Assembly: GCA_039090855.1 (NCBI GenBank)
Contig: CM077007.1
Location: 14,371,515 to 14,435,514, forward strand
Source of the DNA: Macrothele yani
Lineage: Eukaryota; Arthropoda; Arachnida; Araneae; Macrothelidae
Direction of reading: 5' to 3'
DNA: 64,000 nucleotides
This document shows positions 1 to 11,793 of the stretch, one piece after another (position 1 is the first letter of the stretch; every line of letters starts with the position of its first letter). The position numbers and the translations under genes were made by a program. A model generated the notes under the pieces. It did not search any database, was not told the DNA's origin, and saw only the letters and a program-made list of their open reading frames with translations.

Positions 1-1018
1 ATAACCACACCAATTTTAGTGCTTGTATCCACATGTGAACGATTTTATCACTTACCTGCCCCACTATGTGTGTGAGCTGGAGCTTGACAGTTATCTTTTT
101 ACAACTATCTCTGTATGCCTATTAAAACCAGATTTAATATGCATCTTCAAGCCTTATGCTGATTTTTACTTAGTATCTACCAGTATATTTACAGTTTATA
201 GAGAACTAGTAATATTTCAGAATGCCTCAAAATGCCTTTAGAAGACAACTTTCAAACCTTTTGTCAAAAGATGTGGTCATTATACCTTGAATTCAGTAGT
301 ATTATTAATTTCTTCCCACTTTTTTTTTTCCTGTCATGCAATGCTGTTATATTGCACAAGGACATACAGCATTACTGCTTAAACCTTGTCTTCAGTTAAA
401 TTGTGACCTGGCAAAATTCAATATGCTTGTAAAAGCTCCACTTTCACAGAACTTTTTTAATCAAAGATTGTACTGAAGTACTAATATGGCAGTGGTCATT
501 ACCTAGTTGAAACATTTTAATTATCTGTATTCACTAGAAATATGGAGACTGAGTTTATGACATTTTCAAAGTAATAATGGGCTGACATACTATCTTCCAC
601 ATACATGGGAGCTTATTTTTTTTTTTTCACTTCTTTTCCTTCTCCCTCTGCCCTCCACATTAATCGACTCCACAAACCACTGTGCAGCACCAGATCTTTT
701 ATCCTGGAAGCTCCACACTGGTGCCTTGCTGGTTTTAGAATCCATAGTCTAGTTTGTGCAAATTATGTGGTACAAAACACAAATCATATGGCACAGTGAG
801 TATGCTTGGCTCAAGCTAAATCAAAATCAATTTTAAATTGAAAGAAATGACAAACAAGGTGACAAGAAAGAAAATTAATACATGTACTTTATGAAATAAC
901 AAAATTATGTGAATGCATTTTTAGTAGGGTGTGTTTCAGTCAATGTTTTTCTTACTTCATAAAATTCCGATAATTTTACATCAAATTTGCTGGCAAATGA
1001 AGCAATTGGTTTTATATC
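1..1018. other. Intergenic or intronic AT-rich DNA, no gene seen
   Basis: I see no homology, no convincing exon borders and no repeat that recurs in the window. Short open frames here have no recognisable content. The stretch ends at the TA target of the mariner element that follows. Confidence 0.5.
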
Positions 1019-1095
1019 TATTGGGTTGTCGGAAAAGTCACGACATATTTTAGCCATGTTTTGCAAAGGTCATTTATTGATAGAAAGAACAAAGA

Positions 1096-1653
1096 TCAAT
1101 CAATGATATAATGCCCGTTTTGTTCGATAACCTTTTGCCATCTTTCAGTGAGCTGCAGAATGCCTCGTTCATAGAAGGACCTGTCTTTCGTGGCAAAAAA
1201 CTGTACAAAGTGCTGATTTACAGCCTCATCTGAATTGAACGTTATACCACGCAAGGACTGTTGAACAGAGCGAAACAAGTGGAAGTCTGACGGCGCAAGG
1301 TCAGGCAAGTATGCTGGATATGGCAACACATCCCACCCAAGCTCCAATAATTTTTGGCGGGTGATCAAACTTGTGTGTGGTCTCGCGTTGTCGTGATGGA
1401 ACACAACACCTTTATGATGAACGAGCTCTGGACGTTTCTGGATGATGGATTCGTTCAAACTGTCCAATTGCCGACAGTACACATTCGAATTGATTGTTTG
1501 GTTCCATGGTAGGAGCTTGAAAAACACGGCACCTTTAAAATCCCACCACACTGAGACCACAACCTTCTGCTGATGAATGTCTGCTTTGGATGTCATTTGA
1601 GGCGAAGCAGCACGTCGGGACCAAGACCGTTTGCGCAGCACATTGTTGTACAC
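1096..1653 (-). pseudogene. mariner transposase, C-terminal half (catalytic domain)
   Basis: This is the DDE/D catalytic part of a mariner transposase, which cuts and joins element ends in the nucleus. The second aspartate is in HHDNARPH and the third in LPDLAPSDFHLF, with 34 residues between them (DD34D). A conserved VWWD segment lies upstream, and the frame ends with a normal mariner tail (EQNGHYIID, stop). The open frame begins inside the inserted inverted repeat, so its first few residues (about four) are not transposase; coding homology starts at the YNNVLRKRSW segment. The first catalytic Asp lies in the other half (GDEKW), beyond the insertion. Confidence 0.92.
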
Positions 1654-2490
1654 TGAAAAAACCATGAGGAATAACCACTCACCATAAAGATCATGGTAAC
1701 TTCCAATGGACCGAACACTTCCAACACGTCAATTCATCGTGATGTAACTGGGCTTCCACAGGTTTACAGACCTCTTGCTTACGCTTCTTATTTTCGGGTG
1801 TGAAACATCGTTTTTTTCCTTTGCCTTATAGTATGTTACTATAATGCTTGTCAATTCGATAAAAATCATACATACAACTCATTCATACAATTCAAGTAAA
1901 AACTATGTACATAAACCTTACATTCACAGGTGATTAAACCTTAGTCAACTCTAATTATGGAACTCCTCCTTCTGTTTCACAACCTCTGCTACTCCCACTG
2001 CAATTGTCACACCCATTCAGCCCCGCACATCCAATCCTCTAGTACTTTCGACAGATCCCTGTCATCTTCAGGAGGCAGGTGTGTCTCATCCGCCCACCGC
2101 AGCTCAAGTGAGCAGTTGACTAAGGTTTAATCACCTGTGAATGTAAGGTTTATGTACATAGTTTTTACTTGAATTGTATGAATGAGTTGTATGTATGATT
2201 TTTATCGAATTGACAAGCATTATAGTAACATACTATAAGGCAAAGGAAAAAAACGATGTTTCACACCCGAAAATAAGAAGCGTAAGCAAGAGGTCTGTAA
2301 ACCTGTGGAAGCCCAGTTACATCACGATGAATTGACGTGTTGGAAGTGTTCGGTCCATTGGAAGTTACCATGATCTTTATGGTGAGTGGCTATTCCTCAT
2401 GGTTTTTTCATTTATGAATTGCACGTAAACTAAGCGCATTTTGCAAGAGGTTAATACCTTAAAAGTGCAAATATAATAATTGTTGTACAC
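1642..2490. mobile_element. Penelope-like inverted-repeat insertion with 12-bp TSD
   Basis: The 12-bp sequence ATTGTTGTACAC occurs at 1642-1653 and 2479-2490 and splits the mariner transposase at the same codon. Between the copies lie two nearly identical arms in inverted orientation (1654-1951 and 2115-2410), a 163-bp centre, and a one-sided tail at 2411-2478. The centre, read on the minus strand (2071 to 2045), has a hammerhead-like core: CTGAAGA, T, GACAG/CTGTC stem, GAAA. The tail shares GCACGTAAA with the tail of the large Penelope palindrome at 25222. No protein is encoded. I call it a non-coding Penelope terminal-repeat dimer. Confidence 0.78.
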
Positions 2491-2965
2491 AATCCACTTT
2501 TCGTCACCAGTTATCAGTCACTTCAAAAAAGGATCGTTTTCCTCACATTTAATGAGCATATCGCAGATATTTATACGCACCGTCAATTGAGCTTCTTTGA
2601 GTTCATGAGGAACCCACACATAGAGCTTTCTTACGTATCCCAGCTTCTTCAGGTGGTCGTGAACGCTTGAATGATGGATGTGCAATGTGTCTGCAATCTC
2701 TCATGTCGTGTAATGTGGGTTTGACTTGATCAATGCCTTGATTTGGTCGTCATCAACCTCGGTTGGCCTCTCAGACTGAGGAGCATCGTTGAGGTCAAAA
2801 TCACCAGCACAGAATTTTGCGAACCACCGCTGGCACTGACGTTGTTGTAGAGCATTATCATTGTACACTTTATGCAACTTTTTACAAGCTTGATGCACGT
2901 TCTTCCCTTTACGGAAGTAAAACAATAAAATATGGCGAAAATGCACAGTTTGGTCTTCAGTCTTC
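2480..2965 (-). pseudogene. mariner transposase, N-terminal half (HTH domains)
   Basis: The minus strand reads the helix-turn-helix part of mariner: HILLFYFRKGKN, then QRWFAKFCAGDFDLNDAP and the linker RPTEVDDDQIKALI. After an in-frame stop near 2701 it continues through HIHHSSVHDHLKKLGYVRK and ITGDEKWIVYNN, which holds the first catalytic Asp. The start codon is uncertain because ATC stands where a Met is expected. At least two stops and frame changes are visible. It continues into the C-terminal half at 1653 once the insert is removed. Confidence 0.88.
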
Positions 2966-3138
2966 CACTTGATGTCAAATCTCTGCAAATCAACCAAATC
3001 GCTCACTATTCCTTTTAGACTGCAGCTAGAACTGGCGCCTGTTGAATGCCATAGCGATAACAGAGCTGCGCATGCCTCTAGTACTTGCAAGACCGCCATC
3101 TGGTGCCAAAATATGTCATGACTTTTCCGACAACCCAA

Positions 3139-3307
3139 TGTTATGCCCCCCCCCCCCAGCCTAATTAATAAAATGAATAATTCTATTTCTCTTAAAAGCT
3201 TAAGTTTCATAAACAACAACATACCTATTGCAACAAAACTTATTTAAGCCATGGTTCATTGCTTGAAAACTGCTGTAAATGAATAGCCATGTAAGAAAGT
3301 TAATAAA
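3139..3307. other. Short spacer with a run of C
   Basis: A poly-C run lies at about 3148-3158. Nothing else is recognisable. Confidence 0.4.
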
Positions 3308-3820
3308 AGTACACTGAAATGCCAGAAAAACTGGTACACCAGTCTAATACTTGGTAGGTCCTCCATGAGAGCGCAGGACTGCAGAAATACAATGAGGCAT
3401 GGACTCCACTAGCTTCTGGAAATATGCTGTAGGCAATGCACACCATACTTCCTGCAGAGCGTTCCACAATTCGGGTGTATTCCGAGGTCTCAGATTACTG
3501 TGTTCGATAGTGTGTTGCATGGCATCCCAAATGTGTTCTATCACGTTCAGATCTGGGGACTTGGGTGGGTATGGGAACACCCCAAACTCAGATGAATGCT
3601 CCTCTAACCATAATGTGGCATCTTAACACTTGTGTGGAGGTGCATTGTCCTGTTGGAACAGGCCCAACCCATCAGCATGAATGCAGTACATGAACGGGTG
3701 TACCTCGTCAGAAAGGATGTGCACATAGCGTTGGCCGGTCAAAGACATTTGTAAACATATGACGGGTCCCAGTGAAGTCCAGCTAAACACAACCCATACC
3801 ATTACGGATAACTTTTATTT
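3308..3820 (-). pseudogene. Tc1-like transposase fragment, C-terminal
   Basis: The minus strand reads a Tc1 DDE tail: FQQDNAPPHKC (second catalytic Asp), then PPKSPDLNVIEHIWD (third acidic residue, Glu) and the usual C-terminal helix region ending AVLRSHGGPTKY. An in-frame stop follows the QQDN motif at about 3625. Upstream, a VVFSWTSLGP-type segment is visible to about 3815, where homology stops, so the element is 5'-truncated. The end at about 3310 (CACTGAAATGCCAGAAAAAC) resembles a Tc1 terminal repeat. No partner repeat is seen. Confidence 0.85.
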
Positions 3821-4789
3821 AATTATTGCAAAATTTGTGGGAGGTCCATCCCTATTAACAATTTATAAAGTGCATTAAAATTTCAGCCAGTTGTGATGAT
3901 GAAGTTTGCAATATTTATTTTTTCCACATAATTTAAATTTGCGGTTGTAATAAATTAGAATTTATGCAATTTAAAGGAGTTCCTCTGGTTTCTTGTCAGA
4001 GAGAATAATCACACATGCAACACTGAGTATGTAAATTGTGAAACTGTAACTCAAGTTATGCATTCAAGATTATTTTGCACATAATAAGCTCATGGTATAA
4101 CTCAATAATTGTTATTTACATAAAACAAAATGGGGAAATACAAGAGAGAAATATCAGTACCAAAAGATGGGTGATGGGGCTTGTTGGGCAGAATCTGCTG
4201 ATATGTTTAATGATTCTTTACTTTTTTTTTCAGCATATTACTCATCTTACACTGCCCCATGCTCTCCCACAGACGTTTAGCTGATATCACATGTTACTAG
4301 TTCTCTCATCAACACAGCCAACCAGCAGCATAAATTCTACGCACTACGTCGTAACTTCTGAATTTTGTGCAGCCAATAAGAGAAAGTACTCTTTTCCATT
4401 TTTGGCAAAAAAATAAGGACTTCTAAGAGCCCTAATAAAAAATAAGCACTTTTTAACGACTTTTAAGGATTCATTAACAACTGTGAGAACCCTGGAGAAG
4501 CAAACAATTCAATGGAATTTCAGAGCTTATCTCCACCTCCAGCAAATGACTGCATATATGAGGTGTCATGAAAGACAACAATACACCTACTCTGGGCAGA
4601 AGTGGTAGACCTGTTCACTAAAGGTATCTGTCAGATATGACAGTTGTGCCTTTCATAAGCACTTCTGGAAAGTTCTGTGCCTGGTTTACATACATATGTA
4701 CTTTCCTTTTCCCAAGTTTACCATTAGTGAAGAATTGTAGACACCTCTTGGTCAAATTATTCAGCAATATCATGGAATAACATCCCCCC

Positions 4790-4833
<44 letters not shown>

Positions 4834-5017
4834 AGTCTGTGAGTTGGGCATTCACAGCAGTTTGCCTTCAAAAAATCAACCTGCAAATTCAATATATATA
4901 TTTTTTAAGTTTTAAATTTTTATTTCAGTTTTAAGTTTCAATTAATGTTTCAGTTTTAAGAATTATTAGCAAGTGCTGCACCTCTTTTAATACTGGATCC
5001 AGTTTCCTGAAACCTTA
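3821..5017. other. Non-coding, AT-rich
   Basis: No coding homology seen. The only structured feature is a (CT)n microsatellite at 4793-4832. Confidence 0.45.
4793..4832. repeat. (CT)n microsatellite
   Basis: About 20 uninterrupted CT units preceded by a short C run. Confidence 0.97.
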
Positions 5018-5019
5018 TA

Positions 5020-6243
5020 CACTGAGTGGCCACTTTATTATGACCACCCCCTCAGTACTTCCTTGGGCCACCTTTTGCCTTTAATATTGTGTCGATTCTT
5101 CGTGGCATGGACTCCACAAGATGTTGATAGGTGGTTCGTGGAATCTGAGACCATGCTTGATAATAGCACTTTCCAGGAGTGTGAGATTGCAGGGTGGTGG
5201 ATCCAGCTGTCTGATGGCTCGTTCAACTTCATCCCACAAATTCTCAATGGGGTTGAGATCTGGAGATTGTGGGGGCCACCTAAGCAAAGTAAACTCACCG
5301 GCATGTTCCTGAAACCAATCCTGAACAATACGAGCACTATGGCAGGACGCTTTATCTTGTTAAAAGTAGCCATCGCCATTGGGATAAACCATCCACATGA
5401 CATGATGCACTTGGTCCGCAATGATGTTTAGATATGATGCATCAGTCAGACATTGATCAACACGAATTAAAGGGCCTAAAGCATGCCAGGAAAACATTCC
5501 CCAAACCATAACGTTGCCTCCACCAGCTTGAAGGGTAGTAGCAATGCAATTGGGGTCCATGCTTTCGTGCTGCTTCTGCCAAATTCTCACTCTACCATCG
5601 GCATGGTGCAACTGAAAACGTGATTCATCGGACCACATAATTTGTTTCCAATTATCGACCGTCCAATCCTTGTGCTCCTGTGTGAACTGGAGACGTTTTT
5701 CTCTTGTTAACTGCAGACAGCAAAGGTGTTCGAACAGGCCTTTGACTGCCATATCCTATCCGATGCAGTGTACGGTGAACAGTGTGTGCAGAGATCATTT
5801 GAGGGGATCCTTGATTAAGATGGTCTGTAATTTGCTGCACTGTTGCCCTTCTGTTGTCTGTTACCGGTCCGGACACTCTCCATTTCGCCCGAGCAGTCAC
5901 TAGCTGATGACGACCACATATTGCACGTAGAGATGTGTTTAAAGACTGGCTGACAGTCCAGTCTTTAAACACTTTAACAACAGCTGCTCTGGAACATTTC
6001 ACAAATGTGGCGGTTTCGGTGATACTCGCTCCATGGCTTAGAGCTCCTACAGTCATCCCACGTTGAAAATCTGTCAAATTGCATTTTTTACCCATCTCGT
6101 TACCCAAAAATCACTTCTACTACTGCCGCAAGCACTAAGGCTTTCCCTTTTATACTAGCCTCGCCCTCTGGCTGCAACAGCGTGCAGCCATAGCTCATTT
6201 GCTTAAAACTGTCAGATGGTCATAATAAAGTGGCCACTCAGTG
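5020..6243 (-). mobile_element. Full-length Tc1-like element
   Basis: Terminal inverted repeats of at least 27 bp (CACTGAGTGGCCACTTTATT at 5020, complement ending at 6243) are flanked on both sides by TA (5018-5019, 6244-6245), the classic Tc1 target duplication. One transposase lies between them on the minus strand. The length, 1224 bp, is normal for Tc1. The ends look intact, so it might be moved in trans, but its own transposase is broken. Confidence 0.96.
5081..6107 (-). pseudogene. Tc1-like transposase, frameshifted
   Basis: Domain order on the minus strand: a paired-like HTH (NLTDFQRGMTVGALSHGAS), a second HTH (TVQQITDHLNQGSPQMIS), then the DDE core with WSDESRFQLHH (first Asp), QQDKAS (second Asp kept, following Asn changed to Lys) and PPQSPDLNPIENLWDE (Glu). 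The reading moves between three frames, with breaks near 5700 and near 5360 and 5285. The start could be the Met at 6107 or the one four codons later. Frame breaks make it inactive. Confidence 0.92.
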
Positions 6244-6370
6244 TATATAATCATTACTCTTATAATTCATTGGAATGGTATCATGAAAAGTGCATTCAAG
6301 TTGAACTGGCCTTGTACGGCATTCAGTTTTCGATTCCCACTATTGCATATACCCAGTCTTAGCATAAATA

Positions 6371-7689
6371 CTGTTACAAATAGTATCTGAAACTATCATT
6401 TGACGTTTCTGTTACAAATGTTCGACAGATGGCGAGCAATCGCTGTGCAATTTTACCGATTAGCCAGCAGGCATGAAGCAGCTAGTGAATCATTGTGTAT
6501 TCAGTCACAGACGAGATAACATGCTTAGTGAAATACTTGCCATGGAGTGAGGCGATTATGAGAATAGTGTTGCTGTAATGGAACTGCACAAAGTTGGAAA
6601 ATCAGCTTCTGAGATTTTCAACATGCTGAAGAAGCTGAAAATCTTCTGAAGCCTGAATTTTTGTCTACTGGACCATAAAAAGGTTCCTTGAGACAGACTG
6701 TTCCTGACCACCCCAAAAAGGGTCGGCAGCGTAATGTGAAGACAGCTCACCTGGTGAAAGCAGTGGCAGCCCCTATTCAACAACATCCTGTCAGAAAACA
6801 ATCAGTGATGGCTTGTGAGCTGAACATTTCAAGAATGTCGATGTCACGCATGCTGCGGAGTGACCCAAGGGTGACAGCTTACCAGCGGTGTACAGAGCAC
6901 TTTCTCACCCCACAACTGAAGCAGCCGAGGGTGGTAAAAGCAAAATGTTTGCTGCAGCGTTATGCAGACAATCGTCACAGTTGAATCTTTTTTTCTGATG
7001 AAAAAAATGTCATTATTGAAGAGCCTTTCAACCGCCAAAATGACAGGGTGTATGGGTCAACCTCATGAGAAGCTCAGGAGAAAGCTCTAAGAATCATGAG
7101 GCGGCCATCATCCTGCTTCTGTCATGGTTTGGTGGGGAGTCTCTCATGAGAGTACCACAGAGTTCCATTTCTGTGAGAAAGGAGTGAAAACATCCACCAA
7201 AGTCTACCAGGACAGGGTTTTGGAGCCAGTGGTCAAAAATGTGAGTCACATCCTCTTCTAGAACCAACAGTGGAGCTTTCAGTAGGATTCTGCACCTGCT
7301 CACAAGGCCAAGTCAACCCAGGAGTGGTTGCAGGAGAATTTGACAGACTTCATTTCTCCAGGTGATTGGCCTTCAATCAGCCCTGACCTCAGCCCATTGG
7401 GCTACAAGTTGTGGGCCACACTGGAGGACATGGCCTGCAGAAAGAGACATCCCAGTATTGACAGTTTCAAACGTTCTTTGGTGCGGGCAGTAGCAGCTTT
7501 CCCCGTGGAGACCCTGCACAAAGCTATTGATGAGTGGCCACAGAGACTGAAGGACTGTGTGAAGGCAAAAGGATGCCATTTTGAAAATTGATTGGTGCCA
7601 TGTATTCACAAGTGTACTACTTACATCATATCACAGGTATATTAAAATACCTTTAAATTTCTTTTATTTCATTGAATACTTTGTAACAG
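6371..7689 (+). mobile_element. maT-like (DD37D) Tc1/mariner element, decayed
   Basis: The transposase reads on the plus strand between short imperfect inverted repeats (CTGTTACAAATAGTATC at 6371; the complement of TTGTAACAG at the right end). TA precedes the left end and TG follows the right. The HTH region is readable at 6580-6990, a catalytic region with SDEKNVII (first Asp) at about 7000, a DSAPAHKA segment (second Asp) near 7290, and SPDLSPLGYKLW near 7390. The gap between the second Asp and the third catalytic position is 37 residues, which defines the DD37D group. The third Asp is Gly here. The ends are tentative. Confidence 0.75.
6550..7591 (+). pseudogene. maT-like transposase, multiply broken
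   Basis: The clearest blocks are 6688-6984 (KKGRQRNVKTAHLVKAV, then HPVRKQSVMACELNISRMSM) and 7328-7591 (WLQENLTDFISPGDWPS, ending KAKGCHFEN). Between them are several stops and frame changes (near 6981, 7067 and 7090 onward). The change of the third catalytic Asp to Gly would abolish catalysis even without the stops. I infer long neutral decay. Confidence 0.82.
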
Positions 7690-7857
7690 TGTTTATGGTA
7701 AGACTAGGTATACATGAACTATGTATCAGTAATACTACTAAGTTATACCTTTATTATTACACATGCACAAGAATTTAATGTGCAGCAGATAAATTAACTG
7801 ACTCCAGGTACACCGTATTAACACAATTACAAGATGAAAAAGAAAGTTCATTTATAC

Positions 7858-7937
7858 CAAATGATTTTGTGCAATGTCCACTTGACGCTCCCCTTCCAGT
7901 ATTAATTCAAACTGATTTTTGAAGGCTTTAAGATGCT
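7858..7937 (-). CDS. Putative exon 5 of minus-strand host gene
   Basis: On the minus strand, a pyrimidine-rich acceptor (CTTATTTCAG) precedes 7937 and a GTATAA donor follows 7858. The 80-bp exon takes two bases to complete a codon left by the exon at 20657-20720 (G + AG, Glu). It then reads HLKAFKNQFELILEGERQVD and continues IAQNHL, ending at a codon boundary. The composition is helical and charged, like a coiled-coil or BAR-type domain. I cannot name the protein. No stop is reached, so at least one more exon should lie below 7858 or outside the window. Confidence 0.6.
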
Positions 7938-8149
7938 CTGAAATAAGAAATTGATCTATTATCAAATGATACAATAATCAAATAAGTAATTGCATTATAA
8001 AAAGCAACTGCTAAATGAATAAAGAACCCAGTTCTCACAAAATGTATAGAATGTTAAAACTACTCTGTGAATAAAACATTTGGCAAATAAGTAACAGAAC
8101 TGTTGATACACCAAGTTAAATAAAACTATCTGTTTACTGGTGTAAGGAA

Positions 8150-9280
8150 TAAAACACATTTTTTCCAAGCTTTCGTTCATCGACAGATGGCATTTTCAAG
8201 GCTAACATCATAGAATAAACCGAAATACTAGGATGTTACCATTTAAATATGAGTGTGATTAAATGAGAAAAATAAAGAATGATTAAATACAGAGCATGTT
8301 TTAAGTTTGAAGTCACAAGGTGTGTTGGTTGGGCACATGGAGATTTGTAGAGGAAAAATCATTAGGCATTGGATCCAAATTTTGGCAACTCCACGGAGAT
8401 GCTGTCTTTGCAAGCATCATGGCTAGTGATGATTTCCAGAGTTTCTTGGAATGCTGTTCCTTTGGGGTTGAAGTAGAGAGCTCATTTTTTAATAGTGTTC
8501 CACATAGGAACTGAAGATTTGAAACTCTCTGGCAAGAGCTGTAGATGATCTTCCTTCCTTAGTGTCTCTTTTGTGTTCACTGATTGTGGTCCCAAATGAG
8601 CATTAGTCATTCCGATGTAATATCTTTGTACACCAGGGTATGATGGCAGTATGGCATAAACACCAGCCTCACTGGTGATTGGAGGTCTGTCTGAGCATCT
8701 TGTAAGTATGCTGTATAATGTTGAGCCCTTGTGCTTACACTGAACCTTGCCTTCCTTAGAGCATTTTTGAAGATGTAAGAAATGTCCAGAATATTGGGTA
8801 TTGATCTCAGGTGCTGGGGTTGAATTGATGGATTAGTATGCTTTCAACACAGCATACCCTGGTCTTTTTGTTGATATTGAGTATATGTTTGTATAAGTAC
8901 CCTACTTCAGTGGCTAGATTTATTATTTTATCTAGTTTGGATTGCCTGGCAGAGATATCAGGGCTAACAGCAAAAGCTCTTCAAACTCAAAATCTGAAAA
9001 AGCTGATTTATATTCAGCTAGACAGAATGAGCTACTAAGCATCAGGTTAGGAATTGATGTGGGTTTACAATATACTTGAGAGACAGTAGTCCATAATTTA
9101 GTTAACAGTGCATCTAGAGAGGCTAATGAGATGTTTTCAATTTCCATGATGAAACTGATCGATGAGTGTACAGGGCTGATTTTGTCTTGGAAGAATGGAA
9201 AAGTCTCTTTTCCATGAGGCCCTATGAAGAACACGTCATCCACATAACTTAGTCAGGTGGAAGGATTTGGGTTAATGTTA
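8150..9280 (-). pseudogene. Penelope-like element remnant (RT and GIY-YIG)
   Basis: The minus strand holds an old Penelope-type reverse transcriptase and endonuclease. At 9243-9257 it reads YVDDVFFIGPHG, the RT catalytic motif, followed by FPFFQDKISPVHSSISFIME and VYCKPTS. Near 8600-8680 it reads AGVYAILPSYPGVQ and then YYIGMTNAH, the two halves of a GIY-YIG nuclease. At 8200-8170 a degenerate hammerhead-like string (CTTGAAA ... CGAAAG) lies where Penelope 3' repeats carry it. Many stops and frameshifts are present. The RT fingers region is not recognisable, so the upper limit is open. Confidence 0.82.
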
Positions 9281-10492
9281 GTAAAGATATGTTCCACTCT
9301 AGGGTGCACTATGAAAACTCTTTGTGTGCATTTTCTTCTCAAAATAGTACACAATTTTGCCACTAGGTAGAGCAGATGCGTAATCTGTTTTTATCAATGT
9401 ATCTGCTTCTAAATATGTGATTTAAAAAATTATTTTAGCATTGAATACCATTTACTTTGTGGAACACTTTAGGTTTATATTTGAGGAGTTTTGTAGTTCA
9501 CAGTTCTTGTTGCTAGTTGGTGTTTGTGCTATTCTGTTTGCAGCTGTATCTCTGCTTCTAAAAACACTATTGAGAGATTTCTTTTTTCACTGTGTGTCAT
9601 TTGCTACAATAAAAATGGGAAGCATTATCTTTTTTAAGCACAGTTTTCCCACTAGGGGCCACAAAGGTCAAAACCTTTTTCTCACTACCTGTGCTTCCGG
9701 GAGACGTATTTGAAAAGTTCTTTCTTTCTTAGCATACATTTTGCCATTTAAGAATACTTTTAACCAATTTTCAACTTTTCCATTATGCAAAACTCTTCTA
9801 CTAAAAGGCATAGAGTTATATCATGTTTCTTTCTATATTTCTTCTTTTAACTGTTTGATTAGAAAATCTCTTTGTCTCCGATACCTTCTTTTTGCTATGA
9901 GAAGCTTTTTGTGCACCATTTTTTGATTTCCGTAACATACTTTTTTAGCCACTGGTGGAAATAAGCAGCTGTTTCTATTTCTGGATGTTTTATTGATTGC
10001 AGAAATCTGGTTGTTTTTTTCTAACTGGTTCCACTGACTTTGAATAACTTTGATAAATTTTATTCACGTCAGAAAGGATTCAAAAGACGTGCTCATTACA
10101 ACCAAAAATTTGCTGTCATCTTTTTTTCTTTTTTTTTTTTATCGATACTTTTCAACACAAGATCCATTTTCAATAACTACTCTGCAACCATTATCAAATT
10201 AGTAAAAAATATAATGCAGGATTGAAAAGTTAGGTTTAAAGGTCAACAGTCAAAATAGACCTGATCTAATGCAACAACAAGATCGAGTGAATCACAGACA
10301 GTTGAATAGCGTAAAGCAGTGGAGGACCTGGAGAGGACTTAGGTATGCTTAAAGTTTTATTTAAAAAATTATCAGTGTTTTAAGATTTCATATATATACT
10401 GCATGCATAAGGCTCAGTATGACATTATGCACAACTAAACATAGAACAGAATTTTAGGTGGTGCACAAACACCATATATATATATATATATA
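9281..10492. other. Non-coding, possibly Penelope 5' debris
   Basis: No firm homology. The segment lies immediately upstream of the YVDD remnant and may be its decayed N-terminal region (lysine-rich minus-strand frames at 9720-9930), but I recognise no motif. A (TA)n run at 10474-10494 abuts the next element. Confidence 0.35.
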
Positions 10493-10494
10493 TA

Positions 10495-11714
10495 CACTAT
10501 CTACCAAAAAGTAATAGGACACCCCTGCAATCAATGATATCTGCGGTCCTGATACACGTCACGGCCACCGCCGTTAAATATCGTGTGGGAAACAACAACG
10601 CAACCAGTCGCATGCAAGATGCCACGGAGTTCGGAGCTCTCCGATTTCAAGAAAGGTGTAATCGTCGGATATCACACAAATGGCCGATCTATACGTGACA
10701 TATCCAGCGAGTTGAAGTACCCAAAATCGACAGTGGCCTACGTGATTGGCAAGTGGAAGATGAGAGGTGACTGTCGGAATGTGCCCCGACTCGGCAGACT
10801 CACAAAACTGGGAGTTAGAGACCGACGGGTGCTGGCCAGAGAAATTCGGAAAAACCGCACCAAATTGATGGGCCACATCCGCGAGGAGTTTCAACAGGCA
10901 TCCGGGAGTGTTCTTTCGATGAATACCACCCATAAGGAAGCCCATCTGCTCGGTTATCGGGGACGTGCTGCAGCCCACAAGCCTTTGATCACCAAGTCCA
11001 ATAGCTCTGCTTGGCTAATGTGGTGCAAAGAATGACAACAGTGGACCGTTGAACAGTGGAAACAGGTTCTCTGGAGCGACGAATCAAGGTTCACCCTCTA
11101 CCGTTCGGATGGCAGGGTCTGGGTTTGGCGTCTGCCTGGAGAACGCCTCCTGCCGGAATGTATTGTGCCAACTGTGAAGTTCGGCGGCGGTGGAATTATG
11201 CTATGGGGGTGTTTCTCCTGGTATGGCACAGGACCCTTAGTCGCAATTCCTGGTAGACTCAACGCTGAGACCTATTGCACCATTTTGGATGACCATGTGC
11301 TTCCTACGTTGTGGCAGTTTTACAGGGTGGACCCATGTTACTTTCAGGATGACAATGCCACCTGTCATGTTGCAAGGTCCACTATGGCTTGGTATGGTGA
11401 CAATGGGGTTAATTGAATGGACTGGCCTTTGCAGAGCCTGGACCTTAACCCTATCGAGCACCTCTGGGACGAGTTGGAGCGTCAACTTAAGGGGTGCCCC
11501 CACCGTCCGAAATCGGTGAAGGAACTGACCTGTCTTCTTCAAGCCGAGTGGAAGAAAATACCGCTAGCCGTTGTACAATGCCTGGTTGAGAGTATGCCCC
11601 GGAGGGTCGCAGCTGTAATCGCCGCTCGTGGAGGCTCCACCAACTATTGAAGGTGAATAAACTTCGTTTTCCTTTGCTATCACAGATGTCTAATTTACTT
11701 GTTGGTAGATAGTG
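10495..11714 (+). mobile_element. Full-length Tc1-like element, copy A
   Basis: Terminal repeats CACTATCTACCAAAAAGTAA (10495) and its complement (ending 11714) are flanked by TA at 10493-10494 and 11715-11716. The left target lies in a (TA)n run. Length is 1220 bp. A second copy of the same family lies at 47772-48993 in the opposite direction. The coding part has two stops, one of them shared with copy B. Confidence 0.96.
10619..11650 (+). pseudogene. Tc1-like transposase, copy A (two in-frame stops)
   Basis: The start Met at 10619 opens MPRSSELSDFKKGV, an HTH. A second HTH and the DDE core follow: [16 protein letters not shown] (first Asp), [11 protein letters not shown] (second Asp) and SLDLNPIEHLWDE (Glu), ending GGSTNY. 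Spacing between the last two is 34 residues, the Tc1 DD34E pattern. Apart from a TGA at 11033 and a TGA at 11414 (after GDNGVN) the whole frame is open over about 340 codons. This makes it one of the best preserved transposases in the window. The second stop is present in copy B too. Confidence 0.94.
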
Positions 11715-11793
11715 TACATCATTATCATCATCATTGTCAACCATTATCAATCCACTGCTGGACGAAGGTCTCCCCAAGTTTCCTCCACAACGG

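Larger units (their letters stand above)
1021..3138 (-). mobile_element. mariner (DD34D) element, split by a Penelope-type insertion
   Basis: The ends are matching terminal inverted repeats of about 31 bp. The left one starts TTGGGTTGTCGGAAAAGTCA at 1021 and its complement ends at 3138, with one mismatch seen. TA precedes the left end and TG follows the right end, fitting a decayed TA duplication. The transposase reads on the minus strand in two halves separated by an 825-bp insert with its own 12-bp duplication. Removing the insert and one duplicate leaves 1281 bp, the usual size of an animal mariner. The element is dead: it is interrupted and the coding halves carry stops. Confidence 0.93.
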
